64,000 bases of DNA from G038396625 sp038396625 (GCA_038396625.1 CP121688.1:2852001-2916000); one strand, 5' to 3'. Counted from the first letter of the stretch, positions 19,130 to 29,582 are shown. Numbers and translations are program-made. The notes: a model not told the origin generated them from the sequence alone.

Positions 19130-21532
19130 TTTATCTTTTTTTTCCTCTTCTTCACTTTTTGAAAATTCTCTTAGTTTTTTATCAACTTTATAGAATATAG
19201 TATTTTGTGGATATTCCCCATTTTCATCTTTTGTTCCTGCTGGCATACCCGTTAATATTTCAATTCCTTCCTCAACACTTTTTATAGCATAAATGTGGAA
19301 TAGTTCATTCTTCACTGCATGAATAACTTCATCATTTAACATAAGATTTTTTACATTCTGATGAGGGATCATTACCCCCTGCTGCCCTGTTAAACCCTTT
19401 AATTTGCATACTTTAAAAAATCCTTCTATTTTTTCATTAACCCCACCTATGGGTTGAATCTTTCCCCGTTGGTTTACTGATCCTGTTACAGCTATAGACT
19501 GTTTAATTGGTACATTTGAAAGACTAGATAATAATGCATATAGTTCTGTACTAGATGCGCTATCTCCGTCAACTCCTGAATATAGTTGTTCAAATACAAT
19601 ATTTGCCGATAAGGCTAATGGTGTATCTTGTGCAAACTTTTCTCCTATATAACCATTTAGTATCAATACACCCTTATCATGAATGCTACCACTTTTCTTT
19701 ACTTCCCGCTCTATATTAATAATTCCTGTTTTTCCTCTATAGGTAGTCACCGTAATTTTGCTTGGTTTGCCAAAGGAATATTCTCCTGTTCCTGTTACTG
19801 CAAGCCCATTGATCTCTCCCACTTTTTCATTTTCTACATCCAGTAGATATGTTCCATCTTCAAACATCTCTAAGATTTTTTCTTCGTATTTGTTATTTCG
19901 ATATACTTTCTCTGTTATTGCCTTTTCTATATGCTCCACTTTCACAATCTCAGACCCCATTATCTCTGCAAAACGGTCTGCCTCGTATAGGATCTCGACC
20001 ACTTGATTAAATCGAGAGCTTAATTTCACTTGATTGTCCGCTAGGCGTGAACTGTATTCGATCACTCTTCCTACTGCACTTTTGTCAAAATGCTTTAATC
20101 CCTCTTTTTCACAGTGAGTTGCAATAAATCTTGCCATTTTATACATGTTTTGTTCATCGCGATCCATTTCTATATCAAAATCTGCCATAATTTTAAATAA
20201 CTTCTTAAAATCTTCATCATAATAATACAACAATTGATAGGTATAAGGGTCACCAACAAGAATGACTTTGATGTCCAGTGGAATGGGCTGAGGTTTTAAA
20301 CTGGTTGTTACAACATAGCCAATCTGCTTGTCCAATCCTTCCATCGTTACTTCATTGGTCTTCAAAGCTCTCTTTAACGCATTCCATGCAAAAGGATTGG
20401 TTAATAAATCCTTTGCCTGTAATATTAAATATCCTCCATTGGCTTGATGCAGGGCACCAGGTTTAATTTGTGTAAAATCCGTTTTCATTACTCCCATCTC
20501 ATTTTTATATTCAATCCGCCCAATAAGATTGTAATAAGTTGGATTTGTTTCATTAATAATAGGGGCCCCTTTTTTCTCTCTATTATCAATAAATAGATTC
20601 ACTTCGTATCTGTCTGTAAATGCTTGTGCTGATCTCATTTGGAACATGGCAAAGGGATTACTCATATTCTCTTCGTTTTTGTCCGTTTTAAATTTATCGA
20701 TATGCTCTACAATATCTGCTTGTAATAAATCTAAATACTTTACAACACATTCTCGGTCTTTAAATTTCTCTTTTAGCTGATTGATATAAAAAGTCACCAC
20801 ATTTAAGCCCATTTTTTCGTCCAATTGCTTTAATGTATTTCGATATGCTTCTTCTAATCTCCGTAATTTATTAAAAAAGTCTATGGTCTCCAAGCTTAAC
20901 TCATTGGAGTTTTTCCGTAGCTTTTCCATTTCCTCAGGTCCTAAACTTTTGTACTCTTCTTCACTCATAGGACGTTCTTCTTTTATAGGAATACTTACAA
21001 GTCCTCTCTCTGTTTGACTAAACATAAACCCATATTTTTTTGCCATTGCATTTAATTCATCAATGGTTTCTTGCGTTTCATTCTGGTATTGCTGGATTAA
21101 ATTGCTCTTTTGATTTTCATACTCTTTCCCCATAAAAATCTGGGGGATTTCCTTTTTGAGCGCTTCAATCACATTATTAATTTCTTTCTTAAATACTTCT
21201 CCCATACCACTTTTCAAATGTAAGGCAATAGGGCTGTCTGGGTTTTTAAAGTTATGTACATAAACCCAATCATCCGGCGTTTTTTTTGTTTCTCCTTTTT
21301 TTTCTGCAATGGCTAATACATAGCTATTTCTTCCCGTGCCACTCTGTCCAGACACAAATATATTATAGCCCTTTTTTCTTATATCAAGACCAAATTCCAA
21401 AGCCTCTGCTGCCCTTTTCTGTCCAATGATGCCTTGCAGAGGATATAAATCCGCTGTTGTATCAAATTCGAAACAGCTACTGTCACATTTATTTTTTAAT
21501 TTTTCTACAGGAACTTTATATTGATTTAACAT
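19121..21532 (-). CDS. LonB-like ATP-dependent protease (AAA+ / S16)
   Basis: This 803-residue protein belongs to the Lon-related family with an AAA_32-type ATPase and a C-terminal Lon protease domain, distinct from classical Lon. The N-terminal P-loop reads FVSGQSGTGRNS, so an Arg replaces the usual Walker Lys. The protease domain carries the Ser-Lys dyad: Ser in VDGDSASSTELYALLSSLS and Lys in GGVNEKIEGFF. The middle contains HQANGGYLILQAKDLL, typical of the family. No membrane helices are seen, so it is cytosolic. Substrates are not known. Ribosome site GGGGAGGTTGAGTAA precedes the ATG. Confidence 0.92.
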   Translation of the reverse strand: MLNQYKVPVEKLKNKCDSSCFEFDTTADLYPLQGIIGQKRAAEALEFGLDIRKKGYNIFVSGQSGTGRNSYVLAIAEKKGETKKTPDDWVYVHNFKNPDSPIALHLKSGMGEVFKKEINNVIEALKKEIPQIFMGKEYENQKSNLIQQYQNETQETIDELNAMAKKYGFMFSQTERGLVSIPIKEERPMSEEEYKSLGPEEMEKLRKNSNELSLETIDFFNKLRRLEEAYRNTLKQLDEKMGLNVVTFYINQLKEKFKDRECVVKYLDLLQADIVEHIDKFKTDKNEENMSNPFAMFQMRSAQAFTDRYEVNLFIDNREKKGAPIINETNPTYYNLIGRIEYKNEMGVMKTDFTQIKPGALHQANGGYLILQAKDLLTNPFAWNALKRALKTNEVTMEGLDKQIGYVVTTSLKPQPIPLDIKVILVGDPYTYQLLYYYDEDFKKLFKIMADFDIEMDRDEQNMYKMARFIATHCEKEGLKHFDKSAVGRVIEYSSRLADNQVKLSSRFNQVVEILYEADRFAEIMGSEIVKVEHIEKAITEKVYRNNKYEEKILEMFEDGTYLLDVENEKVGEINGLAVTGTGEYSFGKPSKITVTTYRGKTGIINIEREVKKSGSIHDKGVLILNGYIGEKFAQDTPLALSANIVFEQLYSGVDGDSASSTELYALLSSLSNVPIKQSIAVTGSVNQRGKIQPIGGVNEKIEGFFKVCKLKGLTGQQGVMIPHQNVKNLMLNDEVIHAVKNELFHIYAIKSVEEGIEILTGMPAGTKDENGEYPQNTIFYKVDKKLREFSKSEEEEKKDKEK

Positions 21533-21763
21533 TTACTCAACCTCCCCTTTATAGTTTCAAAGAATATATACCCGCTTATACATCCAATTAAAATAAAATT
21601 TAGCGAATTATCCCAATTTTTCGGTATTTAACTGCTATTTCTCAGGTAAAATATATCATAGATTTAATTATGCAAACCATTCCTACCGATGGGTAACACA
21701 TCGTTTCTTCACTATTGGGGACAGCTTTTGTCTACAAACTTAAACTGCAAACATTTTTACAGT

Positions 21764-23158
21764 TTATTTTATCTGAATATCTATTTTTTTTAACTTATGT
21801 TGTAAGGTTTGTCTCTTCATTCCTAACTCCTTTGCCGTTCTAGAAATATTATAGTTACATCTTTCTAAAGTTTCATTAATAAAATCTTTCTCAATCTCTT
21901 CCAATATGTAGGAAAGACTCTTTTTAAATTTATAATCTCTTTTAGGAGATAGTGTAAATATTTTTGCACTTATATTGGGAGGAAAATGTTCTTTTATTAA
22001 GATTTCTTCATTTTCCACAATATTCACTACCCCTTCTATAATATTTTCTAATTCTCTTACATTCCCCATCCACTGATAATTTGAAAAAGCTTCTCTCACA
22101 GAAGCATCGATCCCTTTGATTTCCTTATTGAGCATTTTGTTGTATTTGTTAATAAAATAATCAGTTAAAATTTTAATATCTTCCTTTCGTTCTCTTAAGG
22201 GAGGTAGAACAACAGAAATAACATTTAACCGATAAAATAAATCTCTTCTAATTTTCCCTGATTCCATGGCTTTATATGGTTCTTCATTTGTACTAGCAAT
22301 GATCCTAATATCAATAGGAGTATCCTTGAGTCCCCCTATCCGCCTTACACTTCTTTCCTGTAGTACCCTTAATAATTTCGATTGCAATTGCATTCCCATT
22401 GAATTGATTTCATCAAGAAAAATAGTTCCTCCACTCGCTTGCTCAAATAAACCTGGTCGATCAATAGCCCCTGTAAAACTTCCCTTTACCGTTCCAAAAA
22501 TAATTCCCTCCAATAAAGTTTCTGGTATAGCTGCACAATTTTGTGCAATAAAAGGTTGGTCTCTTCTATCACTACCATAGTGAATACTTTGAGCCACTAA
22601 TTCTTTTCCTGTGCCCGTTTCCCCATATATTAATACGCTTGATGAAGATTTTGTAGCTTTCTTAGCATATTGTATAGCTTTTATAAAATTTTTACTTTTT
22701 CCTATGATACTATCAAATGTATAGTTTTTACTAAGTTTCTTATTATTTCCGGGTTGAGATAATTGTTTTTGAATAGATATAATTTGATCTGATAATTTCT
22801 TGATTTTAGTAATATTTTTAGCAATTTCTAGTGCCCCTATTTTTTCCCCGTCTATAAAAATAGGTAAGGTTGTATTAATGCTAGTAATTTCTTGATTCCG
22901 ATTATTGAAATAGGTTTGGGAGCGGTTAATCAATCGTTCCTCTGTTCTTAAAACACGTAATAAAGTACTATTATTTTCATCTAATGTTGGAAAAATATCC
23001 AAAAAAGGTTTCCCTATCACATCTTTCTTCTCTAGTCCTTCCATTTCTGTCATCGCCTCATTATATATGATAGTTTTCCCATTGGTATCAATTACATGAA
23101 CCCCTTCATCTATATTTTTTAGAACGATTTTCAACACCTCTTGTATATAAGATTCCAT
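21764..23158 (-). CDS. PAS-domain sigma-54 activator (RocR-like)
   Basis: This 464-residue enhancer-binding protein has an N-terminal PAS domain (about 5-115; NIDEGVHVIDTNGKTIIYNE), a sigma-54 AAA+ domain (about 145-375) with Walker A GETGTGKEL, loop GSFTGA (a GAFTGA variant), and Walker B GGTIFLDEI, and a Fis-type helix-turn-helix at the C-terminus (NISRTAKELGMKRQTLQHKL). The layout is that of RocR, the arginine/ornithine catabolism activator of Bacillus. The ATG at 23158 follows AAAGGAAG; upstream GTG is less likely. It follows a kinase/response-regulator pair and could act on the -24/-12 promoter at 29440. Confidence 0.92.
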   Translation of the reverse strand: MESYIQEVLKIVLKNIDEGVHVIDTNGKTIIYNEAMTEMEGLEKKDVIGKPFLDIFPTLDENNSTLLRVLRTEERLINRSQTYFNNRNQEITSINTTLPIFIDGEKIGALEIAKNITKIKKLSDQIISIQKQLSQPGNNKKLSKNYTFDSIIGKSKNFIKAIQYAKKATKSSSSVLIYGETGTGKELVAQSIHYGSDRRDQPFIAQNCAAIPETLLEGIIFGTVKGSFTGAIDRPGLFEQASGGTIFLDEINSMGMQLQSKLLRVLQERSVRRIGGLKDTPIDIRIIASTNEEPYKAMESGKIRRDLFYRLNVISVVLPPLRERKEDIKILTDYFINKYNKMLNKEIKGIDASVREAFSNYQWMGNVRELENIIEGVVNIVENEEILIKEHFPPNISAKIFTLSPKRDYKFKKSLSYILEEIEKDFINETLERCNYNISRTAKELGMKRQTLQHKLKKIDIQIK

Positions 23159-23251
23159 AAGTCTCTTCCTTTCCACCCTTAACGATTCCTTTTTCCCCTA
23201 TTCTTGAAGAATTTTTTTGCTTATCAGCGCTGAAATTTAATAAAATTCTAT

Positions 23252-24598
23252 TTAAAATGTAATTTCCAACTGTTTTAATTTAACATAAAGATTTTTTCTA
23301 GCAATACCTATTTCTTTAGCTGTCTTTGTAATATTCCCACCATTTGCTATTAAAGCTTGTTTTATAAATTCTCTTTCAAATTTTTTCTTTGCATCAGACA
23401 AATTAATATTTGACTGTATATCTACAACTTCTGCTTTTCCTTTTTGTTCTAATAAATTAATTATTCTTTTTTTGTCATAAGGTATACCCTCATAGAATAT
23501 AGTTAAGTTTTCAATAAAATTTATAAGTTCTCTTATATTCCCATGCCAAGGGTTATTTATCAATAACTCTATCGCACCATTTTCAAACTTTATATATGGC
23601 TTCTTCATTCTTAAAGCTATTTGTTGTGCGTAATAATAAATTAAATCTAGAATATCCTCTTTCCGATCTCTTAAAGAAGGCAAGTGTATATTTACAACAC
23701 CTATTCTATAAAGTAAGTCTTCTCTAAAATTTTCATTTTTTACTTCTTCATACAGGTTTCTGTTTGTTGCACATATTAGTCTAAAATCTGTTTTAACTGG
23801 CTTTGTTCCCCCTACCCTTTCAAATACTCTTTCTTGCAAAACTCTTAAAAATTTCACTTGCAAATGCTTAGGCATTTCTCCTATTTCGTCCAAAAATAAA
23901 CTTCCCTTATCTGCCAGCTCAAATTTACCTTTTTTAAAGTTGACAGCCCCTGTAAAAGAACCCTTTTCATGGCCAAAAATTTCACTTTCTATTATATTTT
24001 CTGGAAGAGCTCCACAATTTACCTTTACAAAAGGCATCCTTTTTCTTCTGCTATTTTTGTGGATCATATCTGCAATCAATTCTTTTCCTGTTCCACTTTC
24101 TCCTGTTATACATACATTAGAATCTAAAATGCAAACTTTTTTAATAACTTTAGTAATATCTTGTATTGCCTTTGATTTTCCTATTATTGGATTATAAAAA
24201 TTCCCACCTATTCCTCCAGTATTTTCTTTGTTTTTCTTTTTTAAAATATTAGAAATTCCCAAAAGTAATTCATCTACATTTATTGGCTTTGTAAAATATT
24301 CAAAAGCCCCCTTTTTCACAGCCTCAACTGCATTTTTTATGGAAGCACAACCTGTCAATACAAATATGGTTAGATCTGGTTTCATCTCTAGAGCTCTTCT
24401 TATAAACTCTAACCCATCTATATTGGGCATCATCATATCTGTGATAGCAATACTAAAATCCATTGTCTTTATTTTTTCTAAAGCATTTTCCCCACTAGAA
24501 GTACATAGAGGAAAATATCCTTTTTTTTCTAGAATTCTCCCATAAATCTTTAAATGCTTTTCATCATCATCTAATAAAAGAATCTTTATTTTTTCCAT
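23252..24598 (-). CDS. NtrC-family response regulator
   Basis: The 448-residue protein has a receiver domain (1-120) with the phospho-acceptor Asp in AITDMMMPNIDG, a sigma-54 AAA+ domain (about 140-370; Walker A GESGTGKEL, GSFTGA loop, GSLFLDEIGEM) and a Fis-type HTH (GNITKTAKEIGIARKNLYVK). It activates sigma-54 promoters after phosphorylation. Start codon ATG at 24598 follows AAGGGTG by 6 nt. It begins 18 nt after the kinase stop, so the two form one operon and a cognate pair. Confidence 0.94.
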   Translation of the reverse strand: MEKIKILLLDDDEKHLKIYGRILEKKGYFPLCTSSGENALEKIKTMDFSIAITDMMMPNIDGLEFIRRALEMKPDLTIFVLTGCASIKNAVEAVKKGAFEYFTKPINVDELLLGISNILKKKNKENTGGIGGNFYNPIIGKSKAIQDITKVIKKVCILDSNVCITGESGTGKELIADMIHKNSRRKRMPFVKVNCGALPENIIESEIFGHEKGSFTGAVNFKKGKFELADKGSLFLDEIGEMPKHLQVKFLRVLQERVFERVGGTKPVKTDFRLICATNRNLYEEVKNENFREDLLYRIGVVNIHLPSLRDRKEDILDLIYYYAQQIALRMKKPYIKFENGAIELLINNPWHGNIRELINFIENLTIFYEGIPYDKKRIINLLEQKGKAEVVDIQSNINLSDAKKKFEREFIKQALIANGGNITKTAKEIGIARKNLYVKLKQLEITF

Positions 24599-24616
24599 AT
24601 TAATCACCCTTATTTT

Positions 24617-26977
24617 TTATATGTTTATAATGATATGAAAACAGGTTCCTTTTCCTTCTTCACTTTCAAAATAAATATTCCAATTATTTTTATCGCATTC
24701 TTTTTTTACAATCCAAAGACCTAGTCCCGTTCCATAGCTATCTTTTTTAGTACTAAAGAAGGATTTAAATACCTTATCTGCAATTTCCTCTGGAATACCA
24801 CAGCCCGTATCCTTTATTTTTATATGGATTGATTCATCTGTATAGATATATTCCTTTATTATACTTATTTGGAGTTTCCCACTATTTTCCATTGATTGAA
24901 TGGCATTTAATATTAAGTTCATGATTACATATTTAAGAGAGTTTTCATTACCTTTTATTAAAATATCTTCTTGATCATAGTATGTGTTTACTTCTATTCC
25001 TTTTCTTAATATATTATCTTTTTCAAATAATAGGGCTTGAGAAATGATTTTTTTTATATTTATGATACTTTCTTTTCCATTCTCCATCGAAAAATCTAAG
25101 ACATCATAAATAATATTTTCTGAATGAAGGATACTGTTATTGATAATTTCAAAGTATTCCTTCATCTCATCTTGTGTATTTTTATCTTCAATTTGCTCTG
25201 ATACAATTTCATTTAAAAGATAGAATGTTCCTTTTATAATTCCTATAGGCGCTTTTAGTTCATGGGTAATCCCAGCGGCTGCTTTTCCTATAGAAGCCAT
25301 TTTATCAGCCTGTACATATTCTTGTTCTAATAATATATTTTCAGTAATATCTTCACAATAGATAACCAAACAATCAATTTTTCCACCCATTTCTATAATG
25401 GGGTTACATGAGATAGCATAGATTTTATCTTTATCTATTACTCTTCCCGTTTCTAATTTTTTTGTTTGTAATACTTTATCTACAGGACAACCCTTACAGG
25501 GACTATCTTTTTGAAAAAATATTTTATGGCATTTCAAGAAATTATTTTTTTCATATTTTTTAAAAAGGGTTGTACCCTTTGTACTGGTTAAAGTTATATC
25601 ATAATCTGTGGTAATCATAGATAGTATTCCAGGGACACTATTAAAAACCACTTCCATATTGTTTTGCCTTCTTTTTAAATCCCATGTATATTCCTTGATT
25701 TTTTCTATCATTTTATTAAACGAAGTTATGATGACCCCTATTTCATTATCAGCTCTTATTAAATCAAATTTTCCCATATTATCTAAGGATGTATTTTTTA
25801 GGAATTTAGAAAATATAACTAAGGGCTTTGAGACTGATATAAACAAATAAAGCCCAATAATGATCATCAGTATGGTGATCATTCCCACAATATTTAAAAT
25901 TTTAGCTGCACTAGTGGATGATGCCACTAGATAATCCTTTAAATTAACCTCTATTCCCATGGTCCAATCTATATTATTAAATTTTTTAAATATAACGAGT
26001 TTTTCTTCATCATCTAAAGTACTTTTATATTTTTTTATTCCTTTTTTATGTTTAGAAATATCACTTGAAATATCGTCTACTAATTTTTTAAAATCTGATA
26101 GACCTTTTTTATCCTTGATATTTAAGAGTTCTCCTTTTTTTTCTCCTTTATACAAAAGATATTTAGGGTGAAATAATATATTATTATTTTGACCTACTAA
26201 AAAAGCAAATCCATTATTCCCAATTTTAAAATTCGTTAAAGTATTATTGATATAATCCAATGTAATATCTGCTGAAATCACAGCCTTTAAATGACCATCT
26301 ATATAGACAGGATATGAACAGGTAATCATCCAACCCTCTCCACACCAATCTAGATAGGGCTCCGTCCATGTAATCTTTTTTTGTTCAGAGGCTACACTAT
26401 AATAAATATCGTTTTTAAAAGAATGATCATCCCCAAAGATTTCTACATTTGTATAGGGATATATTCTTAATAAATCATTAGGCGTTACGATATAAATCCA
26501 CTGGATACCTAAACCCTTTAAATTTACTTTTTCAAATAATTTTTCCATTTTTTCTGTAACCAATAATTCTTTTTTTATTTCATTATCAAGATTGGTTTTC
26601 TCAGGTAAAAATATGTTTGATTTACTTAATATTATTTTTCCTTCTTGCGTTTTTAAATATTTCTTTCTAACAAAGATTCCCTTGTCCGTCTTATAATACT
26701 GATCCATTGATTCTTGAAAATCTTCCTCACTATATATGTGATAATAATCTTTAAACCAATGCCCCAGACTTGTTAATTCAAACTCTATTTGGTTGATTTG
26801 AAATTCTAACAAACTAATTTTACTATCCAATATATGTTGTATATCTTCTGTCATTCTTGTATATTTTATGTTTGTATCATAATCATATATTTGATACATA
26901 ATTCCTATCATCGGTATTACAATTACAAAAATAAAAAATATCAAAAACTTAAATACGATAGATGAAGTCTTCTTCAT
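24617..26977 (-). CDS. Sensor histidine kinase with extracellular dCACHE and PAS domains
   Basis: This 786-residue kinase has a first helix (about 8-28), a large extracellular sensor (about 30-355) of dCACHE type with WTEPYLDWCGEGWMITCSYP, a second helix (about 360-385), HAMP, a cytosolic PAS-like domain, then HisKA (GITHELKAPIGIIKG with the phospho-His) and HATPase_c (N box MNLILNAIQSM, DTGCGIPEE, GTGLGLWIVKK). The PAS region holds a cysteine cluster, KCHKIFFQKDSPCKGCP, that could bind a metal or react to redox state. dCACHE domains usually bind amino acids or carboxylates; the ligand is unknown. The ATG at 26977 follows GGTGG; TTG/GTG starts four or three codons upstream are possible. Confidence 0.93.
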   Translation of the reverse strand: MKKTSSIVFKFLIFFIFVIVIPMIGIMYQIYDYDTNIKYTRMTEDIQHILDSKISLLEFQINQIEFELTSLGHWFKDYYHIYSEEDFQESMDQYYKTDKGIFVRKKYLKTQEGKIILSKSNIFLPEKTNLDNEIKKELLVTEKMEKLFEKVNLKGLGIQWIYIVTPNDLLRIYPYTNVEIFGDDHSFKNDIYYSVASEQKKITWTEPYLDWCGEGWMITCSYPVYIDGHLKAVISADITLDYINNTLTNFKIGNNGFAFLVGQNNNILFHPKYLLYKGEKKGELLNIKDKKGLSDFKKLVDDISSDISKHKKGIKKYKSTLDDEEKLVIFKKFNNIDWTMGIEVNLKDYLVASSTSAAKILNIVGMITILMIIIGLYLFISVSKPLVIFSKFLKNTSLDNMGKFDLIRADNEIGVIITSFNKMIEKIKEYTWDLKRRQNNMEVVFNSVPGILSMITTDYDITLTSTKGTTLFKKYEKNNFLKCHKIFFQKDSPCKGCPVDKVLQTKKLETGRVIDKDKIYAISCNPIIEMGGKIDCLVIYCEDITENILLEQEYVQADKMASIGKAAAGITHELKAPIGIIKGTFYLLNEIVSEQIEDKNTQDEMKEYFEIINNSILHSENIIYDVLDFSMENGKESIINIKKIISQALLFEKDNILRKGIEVNTYYDQEDILIKGNENSLKYVIMNLILNAIQSMENSGKLQISIIKEYIYTDESIHIKIKDTGCGIPEEIADKVFKSFFSTKKDSYGTGLGLWIVKKECDKNNWNIYFESEEGKGTCFHIIINI

Positions 26978-27212
26978 TGGATCCACCAACTTTTTTAATG
27001 GATTGATATTGTTTGTACTATTACTTACCAGAAATTTTATATAGAAAAAATATTGACCAACAATAATATTTTTTCACTACAAATAAGCTTATAATATTAC
27101 AAAATTAGTGATTTTTCCTTTTATTATACTACAATTTTATCATGATTTGTGATATTGTTTGAATGTTTTATATATTTTTACAATTATTGCAATAGGCATT
27201 TATTGTTATACT

Positions 27213-27246
27213 AATTGTAGCAGAGATTAGAATCTCTGCTACAATT
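27213..27246 (-). terminator. Hairpin after the permease gene, probable terminator
   Basis: AATTGTAGCAGAGATT (27213-27228) and AATCTCTGCTACAATT (27231-27246) are perfect 16-bp complements with almost no loop. They lie 30 nt past the permease stop. The T-run after the stem is weak. Otherwise the 26978-27275 gap, which should contain the kinase promoter, shows nothing I can name. Confidence 0.6.
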
Positions 27247-27275
27247 GGTAAGAAATAATAAAGATTTTCGCCTTA

Positions 27276-28640
27276 TTAAGCGTGCTCACAAACTTCATCT
27301 TCTAACGTAATTATTTTAGCTTCCCATTCCTCTGGTTTTCGTTTTTGCATCATTTTTGCATAACCCCAGAATGCAACTCCAAGGGCAACATAAGCTCCTA
27401 AAACAATCCACGCTTCTCTATTCATCGCCATAAAAGAACTAATAATAATCCATACTGTAAATAACAAGCTAACAATACTTATAGGAAGGAAACCTTTTAC
27501 CTTATAGGGTCTATGCCAATCTGGTTTCTTCCTTCTAAGTATCATAAAAGAAAGAACTACCATAAAATATATAAAACCTGCTGTTATACCATAAATTGAA
27601 TAGATGTAGTTAATCCATGCCTCTGGAGCAAACACAGTAAAGTACATAGATAGAATTCCAACAGCAATATTTGCTTTCCAAGGTTGACCTAATTTATTGA
27701 TACTCGTAAACATTGTAGTCAACTGCCTTTGGTTTGAAGCGCCATAAAGTGTTCTTGATGCACTTAGCCAAAAGCCTGACAAAGTTGTTAAACATGTAAG
27801 TGATCCCATTATAACAATAGTTACCCCAAGCCAATGCATCCCTAGTATATCTGCAACCCTTGGATCTACGATGTCTGTTTGTAATACCCAATCAGTCGTT
27901 ACTATACCGCCGCATCCAATCACTGCAAGTCCATATACTAAAACTGTAAGGCCTAAGGAACCCACAAATCCTATCCAAAGTTTATTTTTAGGAAAGTTTG
28001 TCTCTTCTGCCAATTGAGGTATCAAGTCAAATCCTACAAACTTCATAATCAAAAGGCCTACTGCAGCACCATACCCTCCTATACCATTTGTAAACCATGG
28101 AGAGGAAAGTCTTTCAAAGCTCCATTGATTGCTAAATATAAAGGTTAATGAGGCCACTATAGATACTACCAAAGTACTATAAAACATTATACTTTGTATT
28201 CTAGCTAAAAACTTTATTTCAAAATTGGTCAATACAAACCAAATCAAAAGTATAGCTGCAGCTACTATTTTTACCTGGGAAAACTCAATGGGATATACAT
28301 ATCCTATCATACTGGCGATCCCATAAGAAACCGTTGGCATGGCCATTACATACATAAGGATTAATGCCCAACAGGAAAACCAACCGATATTCCAGTTAAA
28401 AGCATTGGATATCCATATATTTTCACCACCTGCAAAAGGTAGGGTGCTAGTAAGTTCTGAGTAAATAAGGCATAATGGCAATACCAATGCAGCACAGGTT
28501 AATAATGCCCATAAACTTCCTGGACCACTTAATTCAAACCAATATTTAATCTCAACCATCCAAGCTGCAATCATTCCACCGGCTGCTAATGCGATGATTT
28601 GACTAATTGACAGTTCTTTTTTAAACGTATTATCAGACAT
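27276..28640 (-). CDS. APC-family amino acid permease
   Basis: This 454-residue transporter has about 12 helices. The first helix shows the unwound substrate-binding motif typical of the family (SQIIALAAGGMIAAWMVEIK), followed by LTSTLPFAGGENIWISNAFN, the helix-3 consensus region. The C-terminal YKVKGFLPISIVSL is also common in the superfamily. It follows a cysteine hydrolase gene by about 21 nt and shares its sigma-54 promoter, which suggests import of a nitrogen compound that the hydrolase then cleaves. The substrate is not readable from sequence. Confidence 0.9.
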   Translation of the reverse strand: MSDNTFKKELSISQIIALAAGGMIAAWMVEIKYWFELSGPGSLWALLTCAALVLPLCLIYSELTSTLPFAGGENIWISNAFNWNIGWFSCWALILMYVMAMPTVSYGIASMIGYVYPIEFSQVKIVAAAILLIWFVLTNFEIKFLARIQSIMFYSTLVVSIVASLTFIFSNQWSFERLSSPWFTNGIGGYGAAVGLLIMKFVGFDLIPQLAEETNFPKNKLWIGFVGSLGLTVLVYGLAVIGCGGIVTTDWVLQTDIVDPRVADILGMHWLGVTIVIMGSLTCLTTLSGFWLSASRTLYGASNQRQLTTMFTSINKLGQPWKANIAVGILSMYFTVFAPEAWINYIYSIYGITAGFIYFMVVLSFMILRRKKPDWHRPYKVKGFLPISIVSLLFTVWIIISSFMAMNREAWIVLGAYVALGVAFWGYAKMMQKRKPEEWEAKIITLEDEVCEHA

Positions 28641-28661
28641 ATCAATAATTCCCCTCTATTA

Positions 28662-29390
28662 TTAGACATTCGCAACGCAAGCTTCTTTAGAAGTTTCATA
28701 ATCAATTAACTCTATAATCTCATCCGTGCTCATTACATTACAATAAATGATATTCATAATTTTTAATTCCGCATAATGAAGCTCATCTGTTGCGGAAGCA
28801 CAACAATCTTCTGCTACAATAATTTTAAATCCTGCATCAGCTAAATCCCTAACAGTTGAAGCTACACATTGATCTGTTACAATTCCTGTTACTATAATAG
28901 TTTCTATTCCCATATTTTTAATTAATCGTGTATAATTTGTTCCATTTACTACACTATCTGTTGTTTTATTTACTACAATTTCATCCCCTAATGGTTCTAA
29001 TTCTTTTACCATTTGTGCACCGTAACTATCTACTGGAATTAACATTCCATTCCAACCTTCGGATTTTTGAACTTCAGATCTGTCACTTCCATCTTTTTTA
29101 AGGCAAGCTATTCTTCCATATGTTACTTCCATGCCATTTTCTCGGAATTTGCTTATCAGTCTTTTGGTATTAGGTATAACAATATCATCTAGTCTATCAT
29201 GGAACGGTATCCATCTTTCCCATTCCCCCATTTCTTTAAACATAACGGCTTCACCATAATCACGGGATACAAATTCATTTTGCATATCTACGATTAGCAT
29301 AGCCGTTTTCTTTGGATCTAAGTTTACCGTTGGAAACTCCTTAGTTGTTTCATAATAAAAAGATACATATTTAGGGTTAGGTTTATACAT
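28662..29390 (-). CDS. Isochorismatase-family cysteine hydrolase
   Basis: This 242-residue amidohydrolase has the Asp-Lys-Cys triad of the family: Asp in AMLIVDMQNEF, Lys in EIVVNKTTDSVV and Cys in GIVTDQCVASTVRDLADAGF, with the cis-peptide motif before it. Relatives include nicotinamidase, N-carbamoylsarcosine amidase and ureidoacrylate hydrolase RutB. It is the first gene of a two-gene operon with a permease, driven by a -24/-12 promoter; a role in using an amide as nitrogen source is inferred. I cannot choose the substrate. Confidence 0.9.
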   Translation of the reverse strand: MYKPNPKYVSFYYETTKEFPTVNLDPKKTAMLIVDMQNEFVSRDYGEAVMFKEMGEWERWIPFHDRLDDIVIPNTKRLISKFRENGMEVTYGRIACLKKDGSDRSEVQKSEGWNGMLIPVDSYGAQMVKELEPLGDEIVVNKTTDSVVNGTNYTRLIKNMGIETIIVTGIVTDQCVASTVRDLADAGFKIIVAEDCCASATDELHYAELKIMNIIYCNVMSTDEIIELIDYETSKEACVANV

Positions 29391-29439
29391 CTCTTACTCC
29401 TCCTTATAATATTGTTTTTCGTTGTTACTATCTAATAGT

Positions 29440-29455
29440 AGCAATTTTCGTGCCA
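29440..29455 (-). promoter_or_regulatory. Sigma-54 (-24/-12) promoter of the hydrolase-permease operon
   Basis: The minus strand reads TGGCACGAAAATTGCT: a perfect TGGCAC, 5 nt and TTGCT. GG and GC keep the invariant 10-nt distance. The predicted start is near 29428, about 40 nt before the hydrolase ATG. Three sigma-54 activators are encoded in the window, two of them directly downstream of this operon. Confidence 0.92.
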
Positions 29456-29582
29456 TTTTTTATAGTCTGAAAATTACACATTTGCAACAGTTATTGTAAA
29501 ACATTTCTTAGTACTAATTACCTTTTGGTTACAATTAAATTCTATACGGGATAATTAAGAGGGTTTTAGACGTCACCTTTTC

